Source of the DNA: Bradyrhizobium sp. WSM471
Lineage (GTDB): Bacteria; Pseudomonadota; Alphaproteobacteria; Rhizobiales; Xanthobacteraceae
DNA: 64,000 nt
Reading direction: 5' to 3'
Assembly: GCF_000244915.1 (NCBI RefSeq)
Contig: NZ_CM001442.1
Span: 6,324,001 to 6,388,000 of the forward strand
Below are positions 38,462 to 47,981 of this stretch, one piece after another. The notes below the pieces were generated by a model. The model ran no database searches. It saw only the letters and a program-made list of their open reading frames with translations, and had not been told where the DNA came from. How positions within the stretch are numbered: the first letter of the stretch is position 1; each line of letters begins with the position of its first letter. The position numbers were made by a program, and so were the translations under genes.

Positions 38462-40592
38462 ACTCCCTGCCGAGGCCTATGCGATCATCGAGGGTCGCCA
38501 CTCCGATCCCTTCCACTATCTCGGGCTGCACCCCGAGGGCGACAAGAGCGTGGTGCGCGCGTTTCTTCCCGACGCCTCCAATGTCGAAGCGGTGGGCGAG
38601 CACGGCGAGGTGGCGAAGCTCGATCGCGTCCATGATGCCGGCCTGTTCATCGGCGCTCTCCCGAACGGCGCGAAGCACTACCAGCTCCGCGCCAAGTTCG
38701 GCGACAACGTCATCGAATTCGAGGACACCTATCGCCTTCCGCCGATCCTGACCGATTTCGACCTCTATCTGCTCGGCGAAGGCACCCACCAGCGCCTTTA
38801 CGACAAGCTCGGCGCGCATCCGATGCGGCTCGAAGGCATCGATGGCATCGGCTTCGTGGTGCTGGCGCCCAACGCCCGGCGTGTCTCCGTGGTCGGCGAC
38901 TTCAACTTCTGGGACGGACGGCGCCATCCGATGCGGGTGCGGGGCGCGGGCTATTGGGAATTGTTCATCCCGCACGCCAAGGCCGGCGACCACTACAAGT
39001 TCGAAATTATTGGACCGCATGGCCATCTGCTTCCGCTGAAGTCCGATCCGATGGCGTTTGCGAGCGAGGTGCGGCCGAAGACCGCTTCCATCGTGTTCGA
39101 CGAAGCGCATCTGCCACGGCCGCGACCGGCGCCCGATGGCATCAACGCGTTGTCCGCGCCGATGTCGATCTACGAGGTCCATCTCGGCTCGTGGCGGCGC
39201 AAGAACGGCAATGAATGGCTGACCTATCGCGAACTGGCCGAGCAGCTGCCGGCCTACGCCCGCGACATGGGCTTCACCCATCTCGAATTCCTCCCCGTCA
39301 GCGAGCATCCTTTCGACGGCTCATGGGGCTATCAGCCGACCGGCCTGTACGCGCCAACCAGCCGCTTCGGGACGCCGGAGGATTTTGCCGCGCTGGTCGA
39401 TGCCTGCCACCGCGAGGGCGTCGGCGTGCTGCTCGACTGGGTGCCCGGCCACTTCCCGGACGATCCGCACGGGCTCGGTAGTTTCGACGGTACAGCGCTA
39501 TACGAGCACGCCAATCCGCTCCAGGGCCGCCACCTCGATTGGGGCACGCTGATCTACAATTACGGCCGCACCGAAGTGACGAACTTCCTGGTCTCGAACG
39601 CGCTGTTCTGGCTCGAGCGCTACGCGATCGACGGACTGCGCGTCGATGCCGTCGCGTCCATGCTCTACCTCGACTACAGCCGTCCGCCCGGCGCGTGGAT
39701 TCCGAACCAGCATGGCGGCCGGGAGAACATCGAGGCGATCGCGTTCCTGCGCCGCTTCAACACCGAGCTGTTCGCGCGTTTCCCGCAGGCGACCACGGCC
39801 GCCGAAGAGTCCACCGCCTGGCCGCAGGTCTCGCGCCCGGTCGAGTTCGGCGGGCTCGGCTTCGGCTACAAGTGGAACATGGGCTGGATGCACGACACGC
39901 TGAACTACATCAGCAAGGACCCGATCCACCGCAAGCATCATCACGGCGACATCCTGTTCGGCCTGCACTACGCCTTCTCGGAGAACTTCGTCCTGCCGCT
40001 GTCGCATGACGAGGTCGTGCACGGCAAGCGCTCGATCCTGGGGCGCATGCCCGGCGACGAATGGCAGCGCTTTGCGAATTTGCGCGCCTATTACAGCTTC
40101 ATGTTCGGCCATCCCGGCAAGAAGCTGCTGTTCATGGGCGCCGAGATCGCGCAAAGCCGCGAGTGGAATCACGACCAGTCGCTCGACTGGCACCTGCTCG
40201 AGTACAAGCCCCATTCAGGCATCCAGGCGCTGATCCGCGATCTCAACCGGCTCTATCGCGCGGTACCCGCCCTGCACCAGATGGACTGCGAGCAGGCCGG
40301 CTTCGAATGGCTGATCACCGACGACGCCAACCGCAACGTGTTCGCCTGGCTGCGCAAGGGATTTGACGAGCACGCCCGGTGCATGGTGATCGTCAACTTC
40401 TCACCCAACGTCTATCGCAACTACCGCGTCCGCGCGTCCCTCGGTGGCAAGTGGAAGGAAGTGTTCAACTCGGACTCCGCCCATTACGGCGGCAGCAATG
40501 TCGGCAACATCGGCGAAGTCCACGCCGTCAATGGTGAACTCCGCCTCACCATTCCGCCGCTCGCCGCGATCTTCCTCGTTCCGGAAAGCTGA
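38454..40592 (+). CDS. glgB: 1,4-alpha-glucan branching enzyme
   Basis: 712 residues from ATG 38454, after which the GlgB N-domains start ([20 protein letters not shown]). The CBM48 domain ([20 protein letters not shown]) and the GH13_9 catalytic motifs are complete: [28 protein letters not shown] (nucleophile), [15 protein letters not shown] (acid/base) and [14 protein letters not shown]. It adds alpha-1,6 branches to the glucan. It follows treS without a gap and is 3 bp before glgX. Confidence 0.96.
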   Translation: MPKLPAEAYAIIEGRHSDPFHYLGLHPEGDKSVVRAFLPDASNVEAVGEHGEVAKLDRVHDAGLFIGALPNGAKHYQLRAKFGDNVIEFEDTYRLPPILTDFDLYLLGEGTHQRLYDKLGAHPMRLEGIDGIGFVVLAPNARRVSVVGDFNFWDGRRHPMRVRGAGYWELFIPHAKAGDHYKFEIIGPHGHLLPLKSDPMAFASEVRPKTASIVFDEAHLPRPRPAPDGINALSAPMSIYEVHLGSWRRKNGNEWLTYRELAEQLPAYARDMGFTHLEFLPVSEHPFDGSWGYQPTGLYAPTSRFGTPEDFAALVDACHREGVGVLLDWVPGHFPDDPHGLGSFDGTALYEHANPLQGRHLDWGTLIYNYGRTEVTNFLVSNALFWLERYAIDGLRVDAVASMLYLDYSRPPGAWIPNQHGGRENIEAIAFLRRFNTELFARFPQATTAAEESTAWPQVSRPVEFGGLGFGYKWNMGWMHDTLNYISKDPIHRKHHHGDILFGLHYAFSENFVLPLSHDEVVHGKRSILGRMPGDEWQRFANLRAYYSFMFGHPGKKLLFMGAEIAQSREWNHDQSLDWHLLEYKPHSGIQALIRDLNRLYRAVPALHQMDCEQAGFEWLITDDANRNVFAWLRKGFDEHARCMVIVNFSPNVYRNYRVRASLGGKWKEVFNSDSAHYGGSNVGNIGEVHAVNGELRLTIPPLAAIFLVPES

Positions 40593-40595
40593 ACG

Positions 40596-42674
40596 ATGCG
40601 CCTGACTGCTGGATCGCCCGCACGCCTCGGCGCAAGCTGGGACGGACGCGGCACCAATTTCGCGCTGTTCTCAGCCAACGCGCAGAAGGTCGAGCTGTGC
40701 CTGTTCGACATGCAGGGCCGCCGCGAACTCGAGCGCGTCGAGCTTCCGGAGCGCACCGAGGATGTCTGGCACGGGTATCTCAACGACGTCTCGCCCGGCC
40801 AGCTCTACGGCTACCGCGTGCATGGCCCCTACGAGCCGGAGCACGGCCACCGCTTCAACGCCAACAAGCTGCTGCTCGATCCCTATGCCAAGCGGCTTTC
40901 CGGGCGGCTGGTCTGGAGTGACGCGCATTTCGCCTACCGCACCGGAAGCCCGCGCGAGGATTTGTCGTTCGATCGGCGCGACAATGCGCGCGGCATGCCC
41001 AAGGCCGTCGTCGTCGACGAGACTTTCAACTGGGGCCGCCGCGAGATCCGGCCCAACATTCCCTGGGAAGACACCATCATCTACGAGGCCCACGTCAAGG
41101 GACTGACACAGAAGCGCGATGACGTGCCGCCTAATTTGCGCGGCACCTATGGCGGCCTGTCCTCGCCGGCGATGATCGAGCACCTGAAGAAACTCGGCGT
41201 CACGACGGTGGAGCTTCTGCCGGTGCACAGTTTCGTCGATGACCGCATCCTGGTGGAGAAGAAGCTCGCCAATTACTGGGGCTACAACACCTTGTCCTTC
41301 TTCGCGCCCGAGCAGCGCTATTCCCAGGACAACGCCCTCGATTCCTTTCGCACCACGGTCGCACGCCTGCACGATGCCGGCATTGAGGTGATGCTCGACG
41401 TCGTCTACAACCACACCGCCGAGGGCAATCACCTCGGCCCGACGCTGTGCTACCGCGGCATCGACAACGCCTCCTATTACTGGCTGAACCGCGAGAACCC
41501 GCGCTATTACGACGACTTCACCGGCTGCGGCTCGTCGGTGAACCTCACCCACCCGCGCGTGCTGCAGATGGTGATGGATTCACTGCGCTATTGGGTCGAG
41601 GTCTGCCACGTCGACGGCTTCCGTTTCGACCTCGCCACCACGCTGGCGCGCGGGCCGAACGGTTATGATCGCGGCAGCTCGTTCCTGACCGCGATCCGCC
41701 AGGACCCGGTGCTGGCGAGCGTCAAGCTCGTCGCCGAACCCTGGGACCTCGGCCTCGGCGGCTATCAGGTCGGCGCATTTCCCTCGCAATGGTCGGAGTG
41801 GAACGACCGTTACCGCAGTGCCATGCGCCGCTACTGGAGCGGCGAAGGCAGCCTGATCGGCGACATCTCCAGCCGCATGACGGCGTCCTCCGACCTGTTC
41901 AACCACGACGGACGGCGGCCGCGCGCCAGCGTCAACCACATCACCGTGCATGATGGTTTCACCCTCGCCGATCTCTTCAGCTACAACGAGAAGCACAACG
42001 AGGCCAATGGCGAGGACAATCGCGACGGCTCCAACGACAACCACAGCAACAATTGCGGTGTCGAGGGCCCGACCGACGATCCGCAAATCGTCAGCTTGCG
42101 CCGGCAGCTTCGCAAGAACGTGCTGGCCTGCCTCATGCTGGCGCAGGGCATTCCGCTGATCCTCGCCGGCGACGAGGTCGGGAATTCGCAATCAGGCAAC
42201 AACAACGCCTATTGCCAGGACAATGAGGTTGGCTGGGTCGGCTGGGACAATCTCGGCAAGGACGGCGACGACATGGTCGATTTCGTCGCCGAACTCGCCG
42301 AGATCCGCCGCCGGTTCTCGCAGCTTCGCAGCCATCGCTGGCTCGACGGCCGCCCCAAGGACGGCATCTCCTACGGCGCGCTGTGGCTGACGCCGGCCGG
42401 CGACGAAATGACGGAAAGCGACTGGAAATTCCCGGAAGGGCGGTTCCTGTCCTATGTGATGGGGCCGATGGAACCGGGCAGCGCCGCGATCTTTATCGTA
42501 CTCAACGCAGCCCCCGAAGAGATCGCATTCAAATTGCCAAAATTGACCGAATACAAGAGCTGGCAGCAAATCCTCAACACGACGGACGCCAAGCTGAACA
42601 CGGTCGACTTCCAACCCGGAAGCGACAGCAAGGCGCCGCCGCGCTCCGTGCTCGCTTTCGCGGGGGCGCTATGA
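40596..42674 (+). CDS. glgX: Glycogen debranching enzyme GlgX (isoamylase type)
   Basis: 692 residues. CBM48 N-domain (LGASWDGRGTNFALFSANAQ) and GH13_11 barrel with LDVVYNHTAEGNHLGPTL, VDGFRFDLATTLARG (nucleophile), KLVAEPWDLGLGGYQVG (acid/base) and NHITVHDGFTLADLFSYN. It removes alpha-1,6 branches, giving linear chains for TreY. Starts 3 bp after glgB, and its stop overlaps treZ as ATGA. Confidence 0.95.
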   Translation: MRLTAGSPARLGASWDGRGTNFALFSANAQKVELCLFDMQGRRELERVELPERTEDVWHGYLNDVSPGQLYGYRVHGPYEPEHGHRFNANKLLLDPYAKRLSGRLVWSDAHFAYRTGSPREDLSFDRRDNARGMPKAVVVDETFNWGRREIRPNIPWEDTIIYEAHVKGLTQKRDDVPPNLRGTYGGLSSPAMIEHLKKLGVTTVELLPVHSFVDDRILVEKKLANYWGYNTLSFFAPEQRYSQDNALDSFRTTVARLHDAGIEVMLDVVYNHTAEGNHLGPTLCYRGIDNASYYWLNRENPRYYDDFTGCGSSVNLTHPRVLQMVMDSLRYWVEVCHVDGFRFDLATTLARGPNGYDRGSSFLTAIRQDPVLASVKLVAEPWDLGLGGYQVGAFPSQWSEWNDRYRSAMRRYWSGEGSLIGDISSRMTASSDLFNHDGRRPRASVNHITVHDGFTLADLFSYNEKHNEANGEDNRDGSNDNHSNNCGVEGPTDDPQIVSLRRQLRKNVLACLMLAQGIPLILAGDEVGNSQSGNNNAYCQDNEVGWVGWDNLGKDGDDMVDFVAELAEIRRRFSQLRSHRWLDGRPKDGISYGALWLTPAGDEMTESDWKFPEGRFLSYVMGPMEPGSAAIFIVLNAAPEEIAFKLPKLTEYKSWQQILNTTDAKLNTVDFQPGSDSKAPPRSVLAFAGAL

Positions 42675-44425
42675 GGCCATCCTTCGGGGCGAGGCCGACA
42701 AAGGACGGCGTGTCGTTCCGGCTGTGGGCGCCTGCCGCGCGCCGTGTCGATCTCCTGCTCGACAGACGACACGCGATGCAGCGCCGGCAGGATGGCTGGT
42801 ATGTCGCCGAGATTGCCAATCTGCCCGTCGGCAGCACCTACAAATTCAGGATCGACGACGAGATGGACGTGCCCGATCCGGCGTCTGCATTCCAACCCGA
42901 CGACGTATTCGGCCCGAGCGAGGTGATCGATCATGACGCCTTCGCCTGGCGCGCATCCGATTGGCGCGGCCGCCCCTGGGAAGAGACGGTGCTGATCGAG
43001 ACGCATGTCGGCACCTTCACCGCGGAAGGCACCTATCGTGCCATGATCGACAAGCTCGATCATCTCGTCGCGACCGGCATCACCGCGGTCGAGCTGATGC
43101 CGCTGGCCGACTTCGCCGGTCGTCGCGGCTGGGGTTATGACGGCGTGCTGTGGTACGCGCCCGACAGCGCCTATGGCCGTCCCGATGATTTGAAGACGCT
43201 GATCGACGAAGCACATCTGCGCGGGCTGATGGTGTTCCTCGACGTCGTCTACAATCATTTCGGCCCCGAGGGAAATTACCTCGGCCGCTACGCGCCGGCC
43301 TTTTTCACCGACGCGCACACGCCATGGGGCAGTGCGATCGATTATCGCGTGCCGCAGGTTCGCGCTTTTGCCGTCGAGAACGCGCTGTCGTGGCTCAGCG
43401 ACTATTGCTTCGACGGCCTGAGGCTCGATGCCGCCAATCACATCATGGCAATCCCCGGCGAGCAATCGATGCTGCAAGACCTCAGCGTCGCCGCGGGCGA
43501 GCTTACCAAGGCGACGGGGCGGCATATCCATCTCGTGCTGGAGAACGGCGACAACCGCGCGAGCCTGCTTGACGCCGCGCAGGAGCCCCCGAACGGAAAA
43601 TATCGCGGCCAGTGGAACGACGACTACCACCACGTCTGGCACGTGATGCTGACGGGCGAGCTCGCCGGCTATTACGCGGACTATCAAACGCCCCGGCTCG
43701 ATCTCGCACGCGCGCTCGCCTCCGGCTTCGTCTATCAGGGCGAGATCTCGGAATTCTGGGGCAAGAAGCCGCGCGGCGAGAAAAGCGATGAGCTGCCGCC
43801 GGCAACCTTCGTCAACTTCCTGCAAAACCACGACCAGATCGGCAACCGGCCGCTCGGCGACCGGCTCGAAAGCCTGGCATCGCCCCAGCAGGTCGAAGCC
43901 GCGCTCGCGGTGACCCTGCTCGCGCCGATGGTGCCGATGCTGTTCCAGGGCGAGGAGTGGGGCTCCACCGCGCCCTTCCCGTTCTTCTGCGACTTCCAGG
44001 GCGGACTGGCTGATGCCGTCCGCAAGGGGCGCAGGCAGGAATACGCCTGGGCCTATGAGACGTACGGCGACGAGGTGCCCGACCCGCTCGATCCGGCAAC
44101 GCCGCAATCGGCCGTGCTCGACTGGACCGGCCACACGCCGGAGCAGGACGCGCGTCTCGCGCTGGTGCGGGAGCTGCTCGCACTCCGCCACAAGGAGATC
44201 GCGCCACGACTGAAAGGTGCGCGCTTCGGTGATTCCGCCGTGGCCGATAGCGGCCTGCTCACCGCACATTGGCACATGGGAGATGGCGCGACGTTGCGCC
44301 TCGTGGCCAATCTCTCCGACAAGGACATTGCGTATTCCGACGGCGGTGGGGGGACCCTGGTCTGGGGCGGCGCGACCGGCGACCGGCTTGCGCCCTGGTC
44401 GGTGGTCTGGCGCCTCGGAGGTTGA
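42671..44425 (+). CDS. treZ: Maltooligosyltrehalose trehalohydrolase
   Basis: 584 residues from ATG 42671, overlapping glgX by 4 bp. The N-domain (GVSFRLWAPAARRVDLLLD) and GH13_10 motifs (FLDVVYNHFGPEGNYLGRY, DYCFDGLRLDAANHI, HLVLENGDNRASLL, FLQNHDQIGNRPLGDRL) are present. It cleaves maltooligosyltrehalose, made by TreY, to free trehalose and a shortened glucan. TreZ precedes treY here, as in many rhizobia. Confidence 0.95.
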   Translation: MRPSFGARPTKDGVSFRLWAPAARRVDLLLDRRHAMQRRQDGWYVAEIANLPVGSTYKFRIDDEMDVPDPASAFQPDDVFGPSEVIDHDAFAWRASDWRGRPWEETVLIETHVGTFTAEGTYRAMIDKLDHLVATGITAVELMPLADFAGRRGWGYDGVLWYAPDSAYGRPDDLKTLIDEAHLRGLMVFLDVVYNHFGPEGNYLGRYAPAFFTDAHTPWGSAIDYRVPQVRAFAVENALSWLSDYCFDGLRLDAANHIMAIPGEQSMLQDLSVAAGELTKATGRHIHLVLENGDNRASLLDAAQEPPNGKYRGQWNDDYHHVWHVMLTGELAGYYADYQTPRLDLARALASGFVYQGEISEFWGKKPRGEKSDELPPATFVNFLQNHDQIGNRPLGDRLESLASPQQVEAALAVTLLAPMVPMLFQGEEWGSTAPFPFFCDFQGGLADAVRKGRRQEYAWAYETYGDEVPDPLDPATPQSAVLDWTGHTPEQDARLALVRELLALRHKEIAPRLKGARFGDSAVADSGLLTAHWHMGDGATLRLVANLSDKDIAYSDGGGGTLVWGGATGDRLAPWSVVWRLGG

Positions 44426-44426
44426 C

Positions 44427-47213
44427 ATGCCTCCAGCCATTCCTCTCGCAACCTACCGGCTTCAGCTCACCGCGGATTTCGACTTCGACAAGGCCGCCGC
44501 CGTGGTGCCCTATCTGAAGGCGCTGGGAATCACGCATCTCTACACCTCGCCGGTGATGAAGGCCCGCAAGGGCTCGACCCACGGCTATGACACCGTCGAT
44601 CACAGCCAGTTCAATCCGGAGCTCGGCGGCGAGGCCGGCTTTGCGCGGCTGAGCGAGGCGCTGACGCGACACGACCTCGGCCTCATCATCGACTTCGTAC
44701 CGAACCATGTCGGCGTCCACTTTGCCGACAATCCCTGGTGGCTGGACGTGCTGGAATGGGGCCAGGCCTCGCCGCACGCCGTCTCCTTCGATATCGACTG
44801 GGATCAACTGGCTTTCCGCGCCCGTGGCGGCGTGCTGCTGCCGATCCTCGGAGCATCCTATGGCGAAGCGCTCGAGAGCGGCGATATCGAGCTGCGCTAC
44901 GATCCCGACGAAGGTAGTTTTTCCGCCTGGTATTTCGAGCACCGCTTGCCGATCGCGCCGGAGCGCTATGGCGAGATGCTGCGGATGATCGTGAAGGAAG
45001 CCGACGCCGCCGAGACCGAGGCCGGCAAGCGCCTGCTGTCGCTCGCGGCGCGCTACACGGGACTGCGCCGTCCCAACCGCAAGGAAGCGCCCGGCTTCAA
45101 GGCGGAGCTCAAGGAGATCGCAGGCGGCGCCGATATCATCGCGCGCGGCCTTGGCGCCTATCGCGCCGCCAAGGACCGCGCCGCGCAGACGCTGGCGCTG
45201 CATCATCTGCTGGAGCGCCAGCACTACAAGCTCGGGCACTGGCGGCTTGCCTCGAGCGACATCAACTATCGCCGCTTCTTCGACGTCAACGGGCTCGCCG
45301 GCATGCGCGTCGAGGATCCCGGCACGTTCGCCGCCACGCACCGGCTGGTGAAGCAACTCATTGCCGACGGCAGACTGCAAGGCATCCGGCTCGACCATAT
45401 CGACGGCCTGCGCGATCCCGCGCAATATTGCCAGCGGCTGCGCCGGCTCGTGCGCGACGCGCAGGGCACCACCAGGCCGTTCTATACGGTGATCGAGAAG
45501 ATCCTGTGCGAGCACGAGCGCCTGCCGCATTTCGCCGGCGTCCAGGGCACCACCGGCTATGAGTGGATGAATGCCATCACCCACGTTCTGGTCGACCCCA
45601 AGGGGCTGGAGGCGCTGGACGAGACCTGGCGGCAGATCAGCAACCGGCCGCCGCGGCTCGCGCCTTACGTCAAGGACGCCAAAAGGCGCGTGCTGGAGAC
45701 ACTACTGACCAGCGAATTCACGGTTCTGACGCGCCTGCTTGCGCGCATCGCCAACGGGCACTACTCGACCCGCGACTTTTCCGCCGACAGCCTGCGGCAG
45801 GCGCTCGAGCTCTACGTGCTTCATTTCCCGGTGTACCGCACCTATTTGACGACAGGCGCGCCGACCGCGAACGATCGCAAGCTGATCGACGACACCATCG
45901 AGGCCGCTCGCCGGGAATGGTTCGCCGCGGACGAAGGCATTTTCGACTTCCTGCGCGACGCCCTCACCATGGACCTGCTCAAGCCCGGCCGTCCCCCGCA
46001 CAGCGCCCCGCGCGTGCGCCGCTTTGCGCTGAAGGTGCAGCAATTCACCGGGCCGATGATGGCGAAGTCGCTGGAGGACACCGCTTTCTATCAATTCCAC
46101 CGGCTGCTCGCCCTGAACGAAGTCGGCGGCGATCCCGCGAGCAAGGGCCTCACCATTCCCGCTTTCCATGAGACCATGCAGGCCCGCGCCAGGGAATGGC
46201 CGCAAGGGATGACGGCGACCGCCACGCACGACACCAAACGTGGCGAGGACGCCCGCGCGCGGATCGCGGCCTTGAGTGAAATTCCCGGCGAATGGACCAG
46301 CGCCGTGGCGCGCTGGAAAGTCCTGAACGCGCCGCACCTCGCGCTCGACGGCAATCTGCGCGCTCCCTCGGCAACGTTCGAATACATGCTCTACCAGACG
46401 CTGCTCGGCGCCTGGTCCCTCCAGGAGCCGGCCGATGCCGGTTTCGTCGCGCGCATCCAGGCCTACGCGCTCAAGGCCGCGCGCGAGGGCAAGGAGGAGA
46501 CCAGCTGGCTCAACCCGCACGAGGTCTACGAGAGCGGCGTCCATAGCTTCATCGCGAAGATCCTCGATCCCGCGCTGTCAGGCGAATTCCTGGAGGCGCT
46601 GAAAACCCTGGCTCGCCGGGTCGCGCTGCTCGGCGCGCTGAACGCGCTGAGCCAGCTCACGCTCAAGGCAACACTGCCGGGCGTGCCCGACTTCTACCAG
46701 GGCACCGAATTCTGGGACCTCTCGCTGGTCGATCCCGACAACCGCCGCCCGGTGGATTTTTCCGCACGACACGCGGCGCTGGGCACGCTGGAGAATCCGG
46801 ATTGGAATCATCTGATCAAGAGCTGGCCGGACGGCCAGCTCAAGCTGGCCTGGACGCGGCACCTGCTCAAGCTGCGCAACGAGCTGCCGGACGTCTTCGC
46901 GCGAGGTGACTACCAGCCGCTTCAGGTGCGGGGCGCACATGCCGACCATGTCGTGGCGTTTGCCCGCCGCCACGGCCGCACTGCTGCGATCGTCGCGGTC
47001 GGGCGCCAGTTCGCACCTTTCACGCAGGCAGGACGCGAATGGCCAGCGTTCGATGGGTTCGACGCCACCATCGACGTCACGGGATACGACTTGCCGGGTT
47101 TCGCCGGCAACGATCTGCCGCTCGCGCAGGCGCTTCGCGGTTTTCCCGCTTCTGTCATCCCGGCGCGCCCAGCGGGTGCCGCGAAGCCGGGGCGACAGCG
47201 CACCCGCGCTTGA
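44427..47213 (+). CDS. treY: Maltooligosyltrehalose synthase
   Basis: 928 residues from ATG 44427, directly after the treZ stop (TGAC-ATG). The family start PLATYRLQLTADFDFDKAAA and motifs YTSPVMKARKGSTHGYDTVD, IIDFVPNHVGVHFADNPWW, LQGIRLDHIDGLRDP (nucleophile) and MTATATHDTKRGEDARARI are intact. It isomerises the reducing end of glucan chains to a trehalose unit. Last gene of the operon, ending 3 bp before a convergent gene. Confidence 0.95.
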   Translation: MPPAIPLATYRLQLTADFDFDKAAAVVPYLKALGITHLYTSPVMKARKGSTHGYDTVDHSQFNPELGGEAGFARLSEALTRHDLGLIIDFVPNHVGVHFADNPWWLDVLEWGQASPHAVSFDIDWDQLAFRARGGVLLPILGASYGEALESGDIELRYDPDEGSFSAWYFEHRLPIAPERYGEMLRMIVKEADAAETEAGKRLLSLAARYTGLRRPNRKEAPGFKAELKEIAGGADIIARGLGAYRAAKDRAAQTLALHHLLERQHYKLGHWRLASSDINYRRFFDVNGLAGMRVEDPGTFAATHRLVKQLIADGRLQGIRLDHIDGLRDPAQYCQRLRRLVRDAQGTTRPFYTVIEKILCEHERLPHFAGVQGTTGYEWMNAITHVLVDPKGLEALDETWRQISNRPPRLAPYVKDAKRRVLETLLTSEFTVLTRLLARIANGHYSTRDFSADSLRQALELYVLHFPVYRTYLTTGAPTANDRKLIDDTIEAARREWFAADEGIFDFLRDALTMDLLKPGRPPHSAPRVRRFALKVQQFTGPMMAKSLEDTAFYQFHRLLALNEVGGDPASKGLTIPAFHETMQARAREWPQGMTATATHDTKRGEDARARIAALSEIPGEWTSAVARWKVLNAPHLALDGNLRAPSATFEYMLYQTLLGAWSLQEPADAGFVARIQAYALKAAREGKEETSWLNPHEVYESGVHSFIAKILDPALSGEFLEALKTLARRVALLGALNALSQLTLKATLPGVPDFYQGTEFWDLSLVDPDNRRPVDFSARHAALGTLENPDWNHLIKSWPDGQLKLAWTRHLLKLRNELPDVFARGDYQPLQVRGAHADHVVAFARRHGRTAAIVAVGRQFAPFTQAGREWPAFDGFDATIDVTGYDLPGFAGNDLPLAQALRGFPASVIPARPAGAAKPGRQRTRA

Positions 47214-47216
47214 ACG

Positions 47217-47534
47217 CTAGCTCTTCCCGTCTTTGCCCAACAGCAACTGGCCGCGCTTGCGGATCGTGGCCTGCGCCATCTCGGCAAAGCGCTGCAATAG
47301 CCAGGGCAGCACCACCTGCACCTTGACATGGTCGTCGGCGACATCGACCTGGCCGCTCGCAATCTGCCCCAGCGCGCGGATACGGAAATTCATGCTGTCG
47401 CCGTTCCAGCGCTCCTCCTCGACCTGCATCACGGGAATGCTGGCGGCAGCACGGCCGAGCCCGGTCTTGAGACGACGCACCGCCTCCTCGCGGCCGAGGC
47501 GGTGGGGAATAGAGACGACAAGCGGTGCTGACAT
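47217..47534 (-). CDS. Polyhydroxyalkanoic acid system family protein
   Basis: 105 residues. The pattern VVSIPHRLGREEAVRRLKTGL followed by a beta-sheet half (MNFRIRALGQIASGQVDVADDHVKVQVVLPWLL) matches the small PHA_gran_rgn family, associated with PHA granules in rhizobia and pseudomonads. No signal peptide. Role unknown beyond this association. It converges on treY with only 3 bp between the stops. Confidence 0.8.
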   Translation of the reverse strand: MSAPLVVSIPHRLGREEAVRRLKTGLGRAAASIPVMQVEEERWNGDSMNFRIRALGQIASGQVDVADDHVKVQVVLPWLLQRFAEMAQATIRKRGQLLLGKDGKS

Positions 47535-47631
47535 GGCTCTGCCCGGTTAGTGATTGAACCTCACATAATCATGCCCCCGGACACCGCAAAGGTTCCATGC
47601 AAGTGGAGCGTGCAACCGGTGTTTCATTGGG

Positions 47632-47656
47632 GGAACTTTAAAACCTGCGGCAAGTT
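47632..47656 (+). promoter_or_regulatory. EcfG-like promoter of the DUF3309 gene
   Basis: GGAAC (47632-47636), a 16-bp spacer, then AGTT (47653-47656): one mismatch from the EcfG -10 CGTT. The start codon is 63 bp further on. It fits a stress-induced small membrane protein. Confidence 0.35.
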
Positions 47657-47719
47657 GCCCTCGCACCACGGGACAGGTTGCAAGAGACCCTTCCAACGAA
47701 GGGCTGGAGGAGATTTGGC

Positions 47720-47884
47720 ATGTCTATCGGTACGATCATTCTGATCATTTTGGTCATCGCGCTGCTCGGCGGCTTCAGCGGCATCGGCGGCGGCCCGTTC
47801 TACGGCACCGGCTATTACGGCGGCGGCGGCCTCGGGCTCGTCATCGTCATCCTGCTAATCCTGCTGCTGCTGGGACGGATCTAG
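47720..47884 (+). CDS. DUF3309 small membrane protein
   Basis: 54 residues from ATG 47720, with GGAGGAGATTT just upstream; the longer frame from 47678 is unlikely. Two hydrophobic segments (IGTIILIILVIALLGGFSGI and LGLVIVILLILLLLGRI) flank a Gly/Tyr-rich middle (GGGPFYGTGYYGGGG), the DUF3309 layout. Function unknown; such proteins are often among general-stress genes of rhizobia. Confidence 0.85.
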   Translation: MSIGTIILIILVIALLGGFSGIGGGPFYGTGYYGGGGLGLVIVILLILLLLGRI

Positions 47885-47893
47885 CCGGGTTCG

Positions 47894-47981
47894 GTAGGTG
47901 GGTTAGCCGCAAGGCGTAACCCTCCTCTTTTCTTTCCGCGTCAACAGAAGTGGTGGGTTGCGCTTCGCTAACCCACCCTAC
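47894..47981. repeat. Inverted GTAGGxTGGGTTAGC element overlapping the ligD stop codon
   Basis: One arm (from GTAGGTGGGTTAGCC at 47894) is inverted relative to a second (GCTAACCCACCCTAC, ending about 47981). The type GGTGGGTTAGCG...CGTAACCCACC is widespread in Bradyrhizobium. It sits between the convergent DUF3309 and ligD genes; its end covers the TAG of ligD (47978-47980). Confidence 0.8.

Noticed and set aside
47217..47550. Plus-strand open frame opposite the PHA-type gene
   Set aside because: The minus-strand frame matches a known small family; the plus-strand one does not and lacks a ribosome site.
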